DNA of 52,882 nucleotides from the NCBI GenBank assembly GCA_964636675.1, contig CAZWUO010000005.1, forward strand, positions 1-52,882. Reading direction: 5' to 3'. Positions 45,144 through 52,850 of this stretch are shown in pieces (the stretch's first letter is position 1; each line of letters starts with the position of its first letter). The stretch is from JALUUH01 sp964636675 (GTDB lineage Bacteria; Pseudomonadota; Gammaproteobacteria; S012-40). The notes under the pieces were generated by a model. That model was not told the DNA's origin. It did not search any database and saw only the letters and a list, made by a program, of their open reading frames with translations. Position numbers and translations under genes: made by a program.

Positions 45144-45554
45144 ATGACACAACAACTTATTCAGTCACGCAACTTTATTGTTACGACAAAAGCAGCAAAT
45201 CATCTGATTCAAATGCGCGAACAATATGCTAAACCATTACGGTTCAGGGTTTTTGTAAACCACGAAAATAAATGTGAGCTTAGATTGCACGATAAAGAAT
45301 ATAGCTCCGACTGGACAATTGATATTAACGGTGTTGGCATTTCATTTAGCACAAAAATTATGGAGTTTAACGAGACTTTAATATTGGAATATACGCAAAT
45401 TAAGAGTAATAATGCGGGGTTTCAATTCGAATTGAGAACACAAAGCCAAAAGCTTGCAGTGTTAGATGGTGATGATGCTATTTCTCGGATTCTGTCAGAA
45501 GAGGTTGAAATTTGTGATGCTTATGGGGAGTATTGTTATTCAACTTATACATAG
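45144..45554 (+). CDS. Degenerate HesB/IscA-like protein
   Basis: The 136-residue protein follows the A-type iron-sulfur carrier pattern: IVTTKAANHL, KPLRFRVFVNHENKC, then DINGVGISFSTKIMEF and a GFQFE strand. Canonical members have three cysteines. Here Cys44 sits near the first, but the CxC pair directly after the last strand is missing. Instead there are two cysteines farther on, Cys124 and Cys131 in ICDAYGEYC. Cluster binding may therefore be altered or lost. No other isc or suf gene is nearby. The fold assignment is by pattern and moderately sure. Confidence 0.55.
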   Translation: MTQQLIQSRNFIVTTKAANHLIQMREQYAKPLRFRVFVNHENKCELRLHDKEYSSDWTIDINGVGISFSTKIMEFNETLILEYTQIKSNNAGFQFELRTQSQKLAVLDGDDAISRILSEEVEICDAYGEYCYSTYT

Positions 45555-45556
45555 AG

Positions 45557-45590
45557 ACCTTTGCACAAAAACCAGTTTTTGTACGAAGGT
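45557..45590. repeat. Near-perfect 34-base inverted repeat
   Basis: The arms 45557-45572 and 45575-45590 pair at 15 of 16 positions, counting one G-U, around a two-base centre. The element begins three bases after the stop of the IscA-like gene and has no T-run. It may be an mRNA-stabilising hairpin, a bidirectional terminator or the relic of a mobile-element end. Confidence 0.65.
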
Positions 45591-45619
45591 TATTACATAA
45601 TATATTAGGGAATCTCTAA

Positions 45620-46471
45620 ATGCCGGTTATTGGAAACATGAATACTCTACGGATTATCAAACAAGTTGATTTTGGTGTCTATCTAGATGCTAATGGTTTG
45701 GGTGAGATATTGCTTCCAAATAATTCACTACCTGAAGGTTATAATATTGATGATTATATCGATGTGTTTATTTATTGCGATAGCGAAGATGAGCTTGTAG
45801 CAACAACGACGCGTCCCTTAGCAAAAGTAGGAGAGCTGGCTAAACTGAAAGTTATTGAAGTCAACGAAGTAGGAGCCTTTTTGGAATGGGGACTACCCAA
45901 ACAATTATTTGTCCCTTTTAAAGAGCAGCTCTCACGTATGCAGCAAGGAAAATCTTATTGGGTTTACCTCTATAGAGAAAACTATACCGTCCGCATAGCA
46001 GCAACGTCTAAATTTGAAAAATTCATGAATAAAGACGAAGCAAAGTATTCAGCGGGACAAATGGTTGATTTATTACCGTATAAAGAAACGGAATTAGGTT
46101 TTAAAGCCGTCATAAATAATCGCCACACTGGACTATTATTCAAAACGGATATATTTAGAAACGTACGAACTGGAGAGCGCATAAAGGGGTATATTAAAAA
46201 TCTAAGAAAAGATAATAAAATAAACCTCACGCTGGAAAAACCAGGGTTTGATAATTCTGTCGAACTGAAACAAAAAATTATTCAATTATTGACGCAAAAT
46301 GAGGGCTTTGTAGCGTTGACCGATAGAACATCCCCTGAGCAGATCTATAAAATATTCAGTGTAAGTAAGAAAAAATTTAAAATTGCATTAGGCAGTCTTT
46401 ATAAAAACAATCAAATAGTCATTAAAAAAAATGGCATTTATCTTTCTGAAAACGAGGGAGCCGCCGATTAA
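45620..46471 (+). CDS. S1-like RNA-binding protein, CvfB family
   Basis: The 283-residue protein is built of S1-type OB-fold domains. The N-terminal one has DFGVYLDANGLGEILLPNN, and a second has EVNEVGAFLEWGLPKQLFVP. A third degenerate one follows at about 140-210. The C-terminal winged helix at about 225-280 (GFVALTDRTSPEQIYKIF) is the CvfB/YitL signature. Family members bind RNA and influence virulence or growth genes in Firmicutes. It overlaps the convergent methyltransferase gene by four bases at the 3' end. Confidence 0.88.
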   Translation: MPVIGNMNTLRIIKQVDFGVYLDANGLGEILLPNNSLPEGYNIDDYIDVFIYCDSEDELVATTTRPLAKVGELAKLKVIEVNEVGAFLEWGLPKQLFVPFKEQLSRMQQGKSYWVYLYRENYTVRIAATSKFEKFMNKDEAKYSAGQMVDLLPYKETELGFKAVINNRHTGLLFKTDIFRNVRTGERIKGYIKNLRKDNKINLTLEKPGFDNSVELKQKIIQLLTQNEGFVALTDRTSPEQIYKIFSVSKKKFKIALGSLYKNNQIVIKKNGIYLSENEGAAD

Positions 46472-47196
46472 ATTTTCGATGCAATTGCGCCTACCCATTC
46501 TCGGCCATCAAACTGAAATTTTTCAGGGACTTCCTCCCCGCCTAAGAAATACGACTTTTCAACATTAAAACCATTGTTAATGAGTTCTCTTGTCAAAATC
46601 ATTGGATCCAACAGATTCAATGTTTTTGGGAGGTTATGGAGTAATTCTTGGTCACAACAATGTTTTGAGATATCTTGAATAAGCCCCGGCCAGGGTTCCT
46701 TATTTTCCCGCCGTTGTTCATAAATGGGTATAAAAGAGCGAGTTAATGCCATGTATGGCGTGTAATTTATGATGAATATTTTAGCGCCATGATTCATGCA
46801 AGCATAAAGTTTTTTAAAACCTTCCGTGATTTCGGCACCGGATAAAAAGCCAAGTACTTGAGAAATCAATACAGCACCTATACTTTCCTTATCCAGATTA
46901 ATATCAGTAGGGTAGCGGCCAGCTATGGTTTGTAAATTTGCTTTGTACGCATCGGGTGTGGCGTGATAGAGAATGTCTAGGTGTTGTTTATCCAAGTCAA
47001 AGGCGATAGCCTTTGCACCCTTTTTGAGTGCAGGAATTGTGGCCACACCGGTAGCGGAACCGATATCAAGTGCTAATCCCGGCGCACTTTTCGCAAAGTT
47101 AATAAACGCGAGTGATATTTCTGATAACGGATGAATAAAACCACGATTATTAAGTGTGTCATCTAGTTTACTGCGAGGTTTTAATTGTGTGCTCAT
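46468..47196 (-). CDS. Class I SAM-dependent methyltransferase
   Basis: The 242-residue protein has the Rossmann motif I LALDIGSATGVATIP near 38-52 and the acidic end of strand 2 in AIAFDLDKQHLDIL. These are enough for the superfamily but not for the substrate. Motif IV is not of the NPPY type, so DNA or protein-Gln methylation is not indicated. I use the ATG at 47196; a TTG two codons earlier is less likely. Adjacent genes give no clear clue to its substrate. Confidence 0.75.
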   Translation of the reverse strand: MSTQLKPRSKLDDTLNNRGFIHPLSEISLAFINFAKSAPGLALDIGSATGVATIPALKKGAKAIAFDLDKQHLDILYHATPDAYKANLQTIAGRYPTDINLDKESIGAVLISQVLGFLSGAEITEGFKKLYACMNHGAKIFIINYTPYMALTRSFIPIYEQRRENKEPWPGLIQDISKHCCDQELLHNLPKTLNLLDPMILTRELINNGFNVEKSYFLGGEEVPEKFQFDGREWVGAIASKI

Positions 47197-47293
47197 CGTC
47201 AACTCTTTTAATGAAAGGGAAAATATATGAAATCTGCATTTTTTAGTCCGTATTTTGTCAACGCCAAGTACTAGCTAATGAGTGAATATGGTC

Positions 47294-47307
47294 ATGCCAT
47301 ATGGCAT
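47294..47307. promoter_or_regulatory. 14-bp perfect palindrome between methyltransferase and kinase genes
   Basis: ATGCCATATGGCAT is perfectly self-complementary and lies in the 221-base divergent region, 111 bases upstream of the kinase ATG. It could bind a dimeric regulator of either gene. No other copy was found by eye. Confidence 0.35.
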
Positions 47308-47417
47308 AAAAATAAGATGGTTATAAGGAGCTAACGAAGTGGTGTTAAGATGTGCTGGTTTTGAAGTTCAATCCGTTTTTATAGTACAAGTTAAGACAAT
47401 ATGCTCAGGAAGTAAGT

Positions 47418-49235
47418 ATGCCAACCTTTGATTACAAACCTACCCCAGAAGAAATTGCGGCTACCTACGAACAGGGCCTCGAACAAATTATACAATTAGT
47501 CAACGGACTTTGTGCTCGCTGCGAAGCCCTAGAAAACTTATTGGTTCATCACGATGTCGCTACAGATGCTATCGCACCAAATACTGAAAATGAAGTATCT
47601 TCATCTCCAATAGATAAGGATCATCAATTTCTTGATGGCGTATTAGATAGTATTTCTGATGCGATTGTTGCATGTGATGAATTTGGTGCGTTGACACTTT
47701 TTAATCGTGCAACCTTGGAAATAAGTGGTTTACCCGCAATTCCAATTCCGCCAGAAGAATGGGCTAATTATTATGATTTATACCACTCCGATGGGGAAAC
47801 TGTCATGCAACTTGAAGAGGTGCCACTTTATCGGGCATTGACGGAAGGTCAAGTTACCAATCAGGAAATGGTATTGGTACCCAAAAATTTACCGAAACGT
47901 TGGCTGCTTGCCAGTGGGCGAGCGATATACAGCAGTGAGGGAAAAAAAATTGGTGCTGTCGTTTCAATGCACGATGTAACCGAACGTAAACTTGCAGAAA
48001 ACGCATTAGTGCTTCATCTTAATAATTTAGAAGATACTGTTGCAGCGCGTACTGATGAACTTAAAATTGCTCATGACAAGGCGTTAGAGGCGAATAAAGC
48101 TAAAACTCGATTTCTTTCTAATATGAGCCATGAAATTCGTACTCCGTTAAATGGTATTGTAGGTTTTGTTGAACTACTTGCAATGACAAACCTCAAAACA
48201 CAGCAGCGTGAATATATTCAGATTATCAACCATTCAGTTACTTCACTGCTTAACATAGTAAACGATATTCTTGATATTACAAAAATTGAGTCAGGGCATT
48301 TTTCCATTCGTCAACGTTCTTTTTGCTTACGAGAAACGGTAGAAGAATTAGAAAAACTACTGACGCTAAAAGCATCAAAAAAAAATATCGGATTGCAAAT
48401 AGCATTCGATAACAAAATTTCAAAAAATTTACTTGGAGATGCCACTAAAGTCAGACAAGTTCTGCTTAACTTATTAGACAACGCCATTAAATTTACCGCT
48501 CAAGGCAAGGTAAAGCTAACGATTAAGAGGGATAAATTAGAATCGAACATTGCAACGATAGATTTTCAAGTTAGCGACACAGGAATAGGAATTAGTGAAA
48601 ACGACCAAGATTCAATTTTTGGCGCATTTACCCAACTCGATGTGTCTGAAGAAATAAACTGTCAAGGCACAGGACTTGGTTTGGCCATTTCCAAGCAACT
48701 CGTTGAAGCACTGGGTGGCGAGCTAAAGCTGGAAAGCACACCTAATCAAGGATCTAAGTTTTACTTTACCCTGGCTTTCCCAATTGATGAAAACTCGACA
48801 CACCTTGCTACTGTCCAAAAGCCAAATAATACCGATGATGAACTTCGAGATACCCGAGTTCTCATTGTGGATGATGATGCAACCAATCGTAAATTTTTAT
48901 CCTATTTATTAGATGATTTGAATATTATCTCTGAAGAAGCAAAAGATGGTCTTGAAGCCGTTCAAATGGCAACAAACCAATCATTCGATTTTATTTTTAT
49001 GGATATAAGAATGCCACGAATGGATGGCATAGAAGCCACTAAAAATATTCGCGCACATGAAACCCCCGAGCAACATATCCCTATTGTTGCGTTAACGGCC
49101 CATGCTCTGGATGAAGAGAGAAAAGTTATTTTGGCCTCAGGAATCGATGAATGCTTGATTAAACCAATCCTACCTAACATATTAATTGAGACCTTAAATC
49201 GTTGGGTGAAACAAGATTCTAATCAATCCTTATAA
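47418..49235 (+). CDS. Soluble hybrid sensor histidine kinase
   Basis: The 605-residue protein has no membrane segment. An N-terminal PAS domain lies at about 68-190 (FLDGVLDSISDAIVACDEFG). A short coiled coil leads to the H-box SNMSHEIRTPLNG with phospho-acceptor His238. The ATPase domain follows (LLNLLDNAIKFTAQG, DTGIGI, GTGLGLAI). A C-terminal receiver domain (about 475-600) has VDDD, phospho-acceptor Asp529 in MDIRMPRMDG, and Lys in LIKP. All catalytic residues are present. It probably relays phosphate to an Hpt protein encoded elsewhere. The signal is cytoplasmic and unknown. Confidence 0.93.
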   Translation: MPTFDYKPTPEEIAATYEQGLEQIIQLVNGLCARCEALENLLVHHDVATDAIAPNTENEVSSSPIDKDHQFLDGVLDSISDAIVACDEFGALTLFNRATLEISGLPAIPIPPEEWANYYDLYHSDGETVMQLEEVPLYRALTEGQVTNQEMVLVPKNLPKRWLLASGRAIYSSEGKKIGAVVSMHDVTERKLAENALVLHLNNLEDTVAARTDELKIAHDKALEANKAKTRFLSNMSHEIRTPLNGIVGFVELLAMTNLKTQQREYIQIINHSVTSLLNIVNDILDITKIESGHFSIRQRSFCLRETVEELEKLLTLKASKKNIGLQIAFDNKISKNLLGDATKVRQVLLNLLDNAIKFTAQGKVKLTIKRDKLESNIATIDFQVSDTGIGISENDQDSIFGAFTQLDVSEEINCQGTGLGLAISKQLVEALGGELKLESTPNQGSKFYFTLAFPIDENSTHLATVQKPNNTDDELRDTRVLIVDDDATNRKFLSYLLDDLNIISEEAKDGLEAVQMATNQSFDFIFMDIRMPRMDGIEATKNIRAHETPEQHIPIVALTAHALDEERKVILASGIDECLIKPILPNILIETLNRWVKQDSNQSL

Positions 49236-49330
49236 CGAGTTCGAATAACTCCAAGTGGGCAAGAGCATTGCCGAATCCCGAATCCCTAATCGACCTTACC
49301 CCTAATATACAGGCAGCACTACGAAACAGT

Positions 49331-49359
49331 TTGACAGATCCCAGTAATTTATTAACAAT
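49331..49359 (+). promoter_or_regulatory. Candidate sigma-70 promoter before the first AraC gene
   Basis: A perfect TTGACA (49331-49336) is followed after 17 bases by AACAAT (49354-49359), four of six matches. It lies 69 bases upstream of the AraC-type gene at 49428. Confidence 0.5.
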
Positions 49360-49427
49360 AGACCGTAACATATTGTATCAATTTATTTTTATTAACAACA
49401 AGCTGGAAGGTTTCAGAGAAATAATCG

Positions 49428-50228
49428 ATGATCTGCACCTACCAAGCATTTCAGCCAACATTAACCGAGCAAGGCCTGGAACGTTTTGGACTAAGCTTGC
49501 AGCATTCGAATCCGTGCAAGATGCTAAGGCATGTGGTGCATTCTTATTTGCAAATCACGACGGATAGACCAACGCCTTATCCGGTGATCCCCGATGCCAC
49601 ACAGGCGGTGTTTATTAGCCCTCATGGCCTACAAATCAGCGGTGCTCAGTCACAAGTGTGTGATGTGCAAATATTACAACCTGGGGACTATTTTGGGATT
49701 CGCTTTTATCCCGGTGCGTTGCGTTTCTTGGTTAATTTAAATGTCTCTGAAATCACCAATCAGTTTGTCGATTGCAGTGATCTTCCTTGGCAAAACTCGA
49801 CTGAATTGCATGCACAAATCTATCGACATAAGCACTTTCATCAACGTGCTCAATGTTGTGAGCACTGGCTGTTGAGGCACTTTAACAATCACTCAGCAAC
49901 TCCGTTTGATCATGCTTTGTCATTGATCTACCGCTCCGTTGGCAATATCAAAGTTACGCAATTGGCGAGCAAAGTAGGCTGGAGCTGTCGTCACTTAAAC
50001 CGTATGTTTCGATTGCATACTGGGCTTGACACCAAATCGTTTGCCCAAATCATTCGTCTGCAACATGTTTGTAAACGGCTATATTCCGCACCAGCTGATG
50101 CGTTAAATGTTGCGCTTGAAGTTGGTTTTTGTGACCAGTCCCATCTAATTAAGGATTTTAGGCAGCACTTGCTAGCAAGCCCTTCGCTATTCTTTGAGCG
50201 GTTCATGTCCGATTATTACAATCGCTAG
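49428..50228 (+). CDS. AraC-family transcriptional regulator (DUF6597-type N-terminus)
   Basis: The 266-residue protein has an N-terminal ligand-type domain. Its VIPDATQAVFISPHG stretch near 53-67 and PGDYFGIRFYPGA near 94-106 match AraC regulators with a DUF6597-like domain. The C-terminal double helix-turn-helix (about 165-260) has VTQLASKVGWSCRHLNRMFRLHTG and ALEVGFCDQSHLIKDFR. It lies 50 bases upstream of fabA on the same strand, so it may be cotranscribed with fabA and control it. Base composition rises in G+C from here onward compared with the preceding genes. Confidence 0.82.
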   Translation: MICTYQAFQPTLTEQGLERFGLSLQHSNPCKMLRHVVHSYLQITTDRPTPYPVIPDATQAVFISPHGLQISGAQSQVCDVQILQPGDYFGIRFYPGALRFLVNLNVSEITNQFVDCSDLPWQNSTELHAQIYRHKHFHQRAQCCEHWLLRHFNNHSATPFDHALSLIYRSVGNIKVTQLASKVGWSCRHLNRMFRLHTGLDTKSFAQIIRLQHVCKRLYSAPADALNVALEVGFCDQSHLIKDFRQHLLASPSLFFERFMSDYYNR

Positions 50229-50278
50229 AGAGCATTTTTACGCATACTGTGTATCCGATCATTCTATAGGAGGTTTGG

Positions 50279-50767
50279 ATGCAATATTCGCAGCGCCAGG
50301 TTGTGGCAATGTCCAGTGGTGTTTTTTTTGGTGAAGGTAATGCGCAGCTGCCCAGCGCTGAGATGCTAATGATTGATGAAATAAGCCATATTACGGCCAG
50401 CGGTGGACATTTCGATCGAGGCATCATTGAGGCAAGCTTAAATATTCGCCCAGATCATTGGTTTTTTGGCTGCCATTTTAAAGGCGACCCAGTCATGCCG
50501 GGATGCTTGGGGCTGGATGCTTTGTGGCAACTTGTTGGGGTGTTTCTGGGTTGGTCCGGCCTGCAGGGTAGGGGACGCGCCTTGGGCGTAGGTAAGGTGA
50601 AATTTAGCGGACAGGTATTCCCCGATGCAGGATCAATCCAATACCGCTTAGATATCAAACGGGTGTTTAGCAAACCGATGTCACTAGGGGTCGCGGATGG
50701 AGTGGTGATCCACAATGAACAGGTCATCTATCAGGCTACTGATCTCAAAGTAGGGCTTATTCAATAG
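50279..50767 (+). CDS. fabA: 3-hydroxydecanoyl-ACP dehydratase/isomerase
   Basis: FabA dehydrates 3-hydroxydecanoyl-ACP and isomerises the product to the cis-3 form, the branch point to unsaturated fatty acids. The 162-residue protein carries WFFGCHFKGDPVMPGCLGLD with catalytic His66 and Asp80, then RALGVGKVKFSGQV and ATDLKVGL. It looks like true FabA, not FabZ. An AGGAGG ribosome-binding site precedes the ATG. fabB, its usual partner, is not adjacent. It overlaps the convergent SDR gene by seven bases at the 3' end. The region is G+C-rich (37 of 60 bases at 50521-50580), suggesting transfer. Confidence 0.94.
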   Translation: MQYSQRQVVAMSSGVFFGEGNAQLPSAEMLMIDEISHITASGGHFDRGIIEASLNIRPDHWFFGCHFKGDPVMPGCLGLDALWQLVGVFLGWSGLQGRGRALGVGKVKFSGQVFPDAGSIQYRLDIKRVFSKPMSLGVADGVVIHNEQVIYQATDLKVGLIQ

Positions 50768-51531
50768 TTCACCCGACTGGTCCAACCACCATCTACGATT
50801 AGATTGCTTCCGGTGATAAACGAAGCCGCAGGAGAGCAGAGGAAAAGTGCTGGTTTAGCAATCTCGTCCGGTTTCCCCATGCGTCCCATTGGGTTGCGGG
50901 CATAGAAGTGCGCATAAAGTTCTGGCATGTGACGTTTAGTATTACCCCAAAAACCTTCTTCCACATAAATGGTACCCGGTGACAAGGTGTTCACGCGTAT
51001 CCCCTGCGGTGCCAGACGTCGTGCTAGTCCTTTGGCATAGTGGACTAATCCGGCTTTGTAAGCGGCGTAGGCGCTCTCCATATCGGTTTCGGCGATGGCA
51101 GCACTGGACATCATCAAAATGGCTGCATCGCTGCCATCTTTGGCCATCTGTTCTAAATAGGGCATTGCTGCTTCGATAGTTTTGATGGTGCCCAGCAGAT
51201 CCACTGCATAACCTGCCTGCCAATCGTCCATCGTGACGCCTACACCAAAGGCGCTAGGGCAGGTCATCACAATATCAATACCACCAAGTTGCTGGGCGGC
51301 TTGTTTGATCCAGTCCTGTAGCGCGTCATAATCACTCACATCCAGTGCCTTACCATAGGCCTTGATGCCTATGGCGTGTAGCTGTTCTAATGTGGTATTC
51401 ACATGTTCCGGGTTGCGGCCACATAGCGCTATATCCGCCCCCTCCTTGGCAAATGCCATTGCCGTAGCATGCCCAATACCCCGTGTGCCACCGGTGATGA
51501 GTACTTTTTTTCCTGTTAAACCCAACTCCAT
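50761..51531 (-). CDS. SDR-family oxidoreductase
   Basis: The 256-residue classical short-chain dehydrogenase has the cofactor motif TGGTRGIG at 13-20, catalytic serine in MMSSA (142/143), and the YxxxK pair Tyr155/Lys159. The usual tetrad asparagine before the fourth helix is aspartate here (AVDLLG, Asp111), and the NNAG motif is replaced by TCPSAFG. The C-terminal end has the FITGSNLIVDGGW signature. FabG-like ketoacyl reduction would fit the neighbouring fabA, but the substrate is not established. AGGAG lies eight bases before the ATG. It is divergent from the second AraC gene. Confidence 0.88.
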   Translation of the reverse strand: MELGLTGKKVLITGGTRGIGHATAMAFAKEGADIALCGRNPEHVNTTLEQLHAIGIKAYGKALDVSDYDALQDWIKQAAQQLGGIDIVMTCPSAFGVGVTMDDWQAGYAVDLLGTIKTIEAAMPYLEQMAKDGSDAAILMMSSAAIAETDMESAYAAYKAGLVHYAKGLARRLAPQGIRVNTLSPGTIYVEEGFWGNTKRHMPELYAHFYARNPMGRMGKPDEIAKPALFLCSPAASFITGSNLIVDGGWTSRVNY

Positions 51532-51636
51532 GTTGTTTGCTCCTGTTGGTTGTTATCCTGTAACGCCAGGGTAAGGAATAGGGGTACATTGTGCTATTCT
51601 CCAGCGTCTTGAATTTTTGTGCGAGCGTCTTTATTT

Positions 51637-52551
51637 ATGGATTCACTACAGCCATTTTTTCCAACATTAAGCATTAAACAGGCGATCTATACGCGGGTGG
51701 AATTGAGCGAACCCTGGGGGTTAGATTTCATCCGTTACCATCACACAAAATTTGGCATCGTCACCCAAGGGAGCTGTTATCTTGATCTTAAAAACGGTGA
51801 AGCCCCCATTAAATTGGAGCAGGGGAGCTGCTACCTATTGACACGAGGTGATGCCTTTCGATTGCGGGATACAAACCTTAGCAAGACGATTGAATTTGCA
51901 GAGGCACTCAATTATCTAAAGGGACGCGTACTACGCCACGGTGGTGGTGGTGAACGAAGCACCATTGTCGGCGGGCGCTTTATCTTCGCCAACAATAGTT
52001 ATCCGCCGATCCTGGATCTACTACCATCGCTCATCCATTTCAAGGTCAATGAGCAAGAACTTAAGGCTCTGATGGCGACAGTCGAATTGTTAGCCAATGA
52101 GACAGATCAGCCAAGCCTTGGTTCCTCCATGATGGTGGATCACCTGGCGGATATTTTCTTCATCCAAACGCTACGGGCCTACTGGCTTGCCGATTCCCCA
52201 CGTGAGGTTACTTGGCTAGGGGCGGTAGCAGACGAAAAACTCTGTTGCGCTATTCGTCTCATGCACCAGCAGTTTCAACGGGAGTGGAGTGTCGCTGAAC
52301 TGGCCAAACAAACAGGTATGTCCCGCGCCGTATTCTGCGCGCGTTTCAAGAAAAAACTGGGTTCCACGCCGATGGCATATCTAACTCGCTATCGCCTTTA
52401 TCAGGCACAGCAACAACTGCATAAATCGAGAGCCAGCATTGCGCAAATCTCAGCGGATGTTGGATACCGCTCTGAAGCGGCCTTCAATAAAGCATTTAAA
52501 AGGGAGCTGGGAATCGCCCCTGGGGCATACCGGCTTAATATGCAGAGATAA
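51637..52551 (+). CDS. AraC-family transcriptional regulator (cupin_6-type)
   Basis: The 304-residue protein has an N-terminal cupin-like ligand domain (FGIVTQGSCYLDLKNGE, then LEQGSCYLLTRGDAFRLRD), as in AraC regulators of the cupin_6 group. The C-terminal AraC DNA-binding domain has WSVAELAKQTGMSRAVFCARFKKKLG and IAQISADVGYRSEAAFNKAFKRELG near 215-300. I use ATG 51637; an in-frame GTG at 51619 is possible. It is transcribed divergently from the SDR gene across about 105 bases, the classic layout for a regulator and its target. Confidence 0.88.
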   Translation: MDSLQPFFPTLSIKQAIYTRVELSEPWGLDFIRYHHTKFGIVTQGSCYLDLKNGEAPIKLEQGSCYLLTRGDAFRLRDTNLSKTIEFAEALNYLKGRVLRHGGGGERSTIVGGRFIFANNSYPPILDLLPSLIHFKVNEQELKALMATVELLANETDQPSLGSSMMVDHLADIFFIQTLRAYWLADSPREVTWLGAVADEKLCCAIRLMHQQFQREWSVAELAKQTGMSRAVFCARFKKKLGSTPMAYLTRYRLYQAQQQLHKSRASIAQISADVGYRSEAAFNKAFKRELGIAPGAYRLNMQR

Positions 52552-52666
52552 GCTTTATCCACTATGGATCCTGGCAAGCGTATATCCGTCTTTCATCACA
52601 CCTCAGCAGACTCCCCGTATAAAAATTTTCATCAAAAAATAGCGGTAAAATAGTAGTATCTGCCTA

Positions 52667-52831
52667 ATATACCCGTGGCGTTATAGATTTAGGCCTTATT
52701 ACACGCCCTATTCCTTCCATGACTTCGTTGAAATTCCTTGCAATAGACCGGCTATTACGCGTCATTTCGCCTCGTCATGAAAGGAATATGACGTACACTA
52801 AAAACCTAAATCTATAACGCCACGGGTATAT
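52667..52831. mobile_element. 165-bp MITE-like element with 27-bp perfect terminal inverted repeats
   Basis: Bases 52667-52693 are the exact reverse complement of 52805-52831, all 27 positions. The 111-base interior has no coding frame of note, but it has a partial inner dyad (TATTCCTTCCATGAC near the left, GTCATGAAAGGAATA near the right). The ends run outward into TATA, consistent with a TA target duplication as in IS630/Tc1-type elements, though this is inference. Bases 52810-52831 recur exactly at 12641-12662. With no transposase inside it would be a non-autonomous element. Confidence 0.8.
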
Positions 52832-52850
52832 CTACGGCAAGGGAAGAATT

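Noticed and set aside
47339..47431. GTG-started 30-residue frame with AAGGAG eight bases upstream, overlapping the kinase start
   Set aside because: The ribosome-binding site is good, but the start is GTG, the peptide has no feature and there is no supporting structure. It remains a possible leader peptide, but too weak to list.
49268..49567. 99-codon plus-strand frame after the hybrid kinase
   Set aside because: It overlaps the start of the AraC gene in another frame, has no clear ribosome-binding site and shows no family pattern. The AraC frame is better supported.
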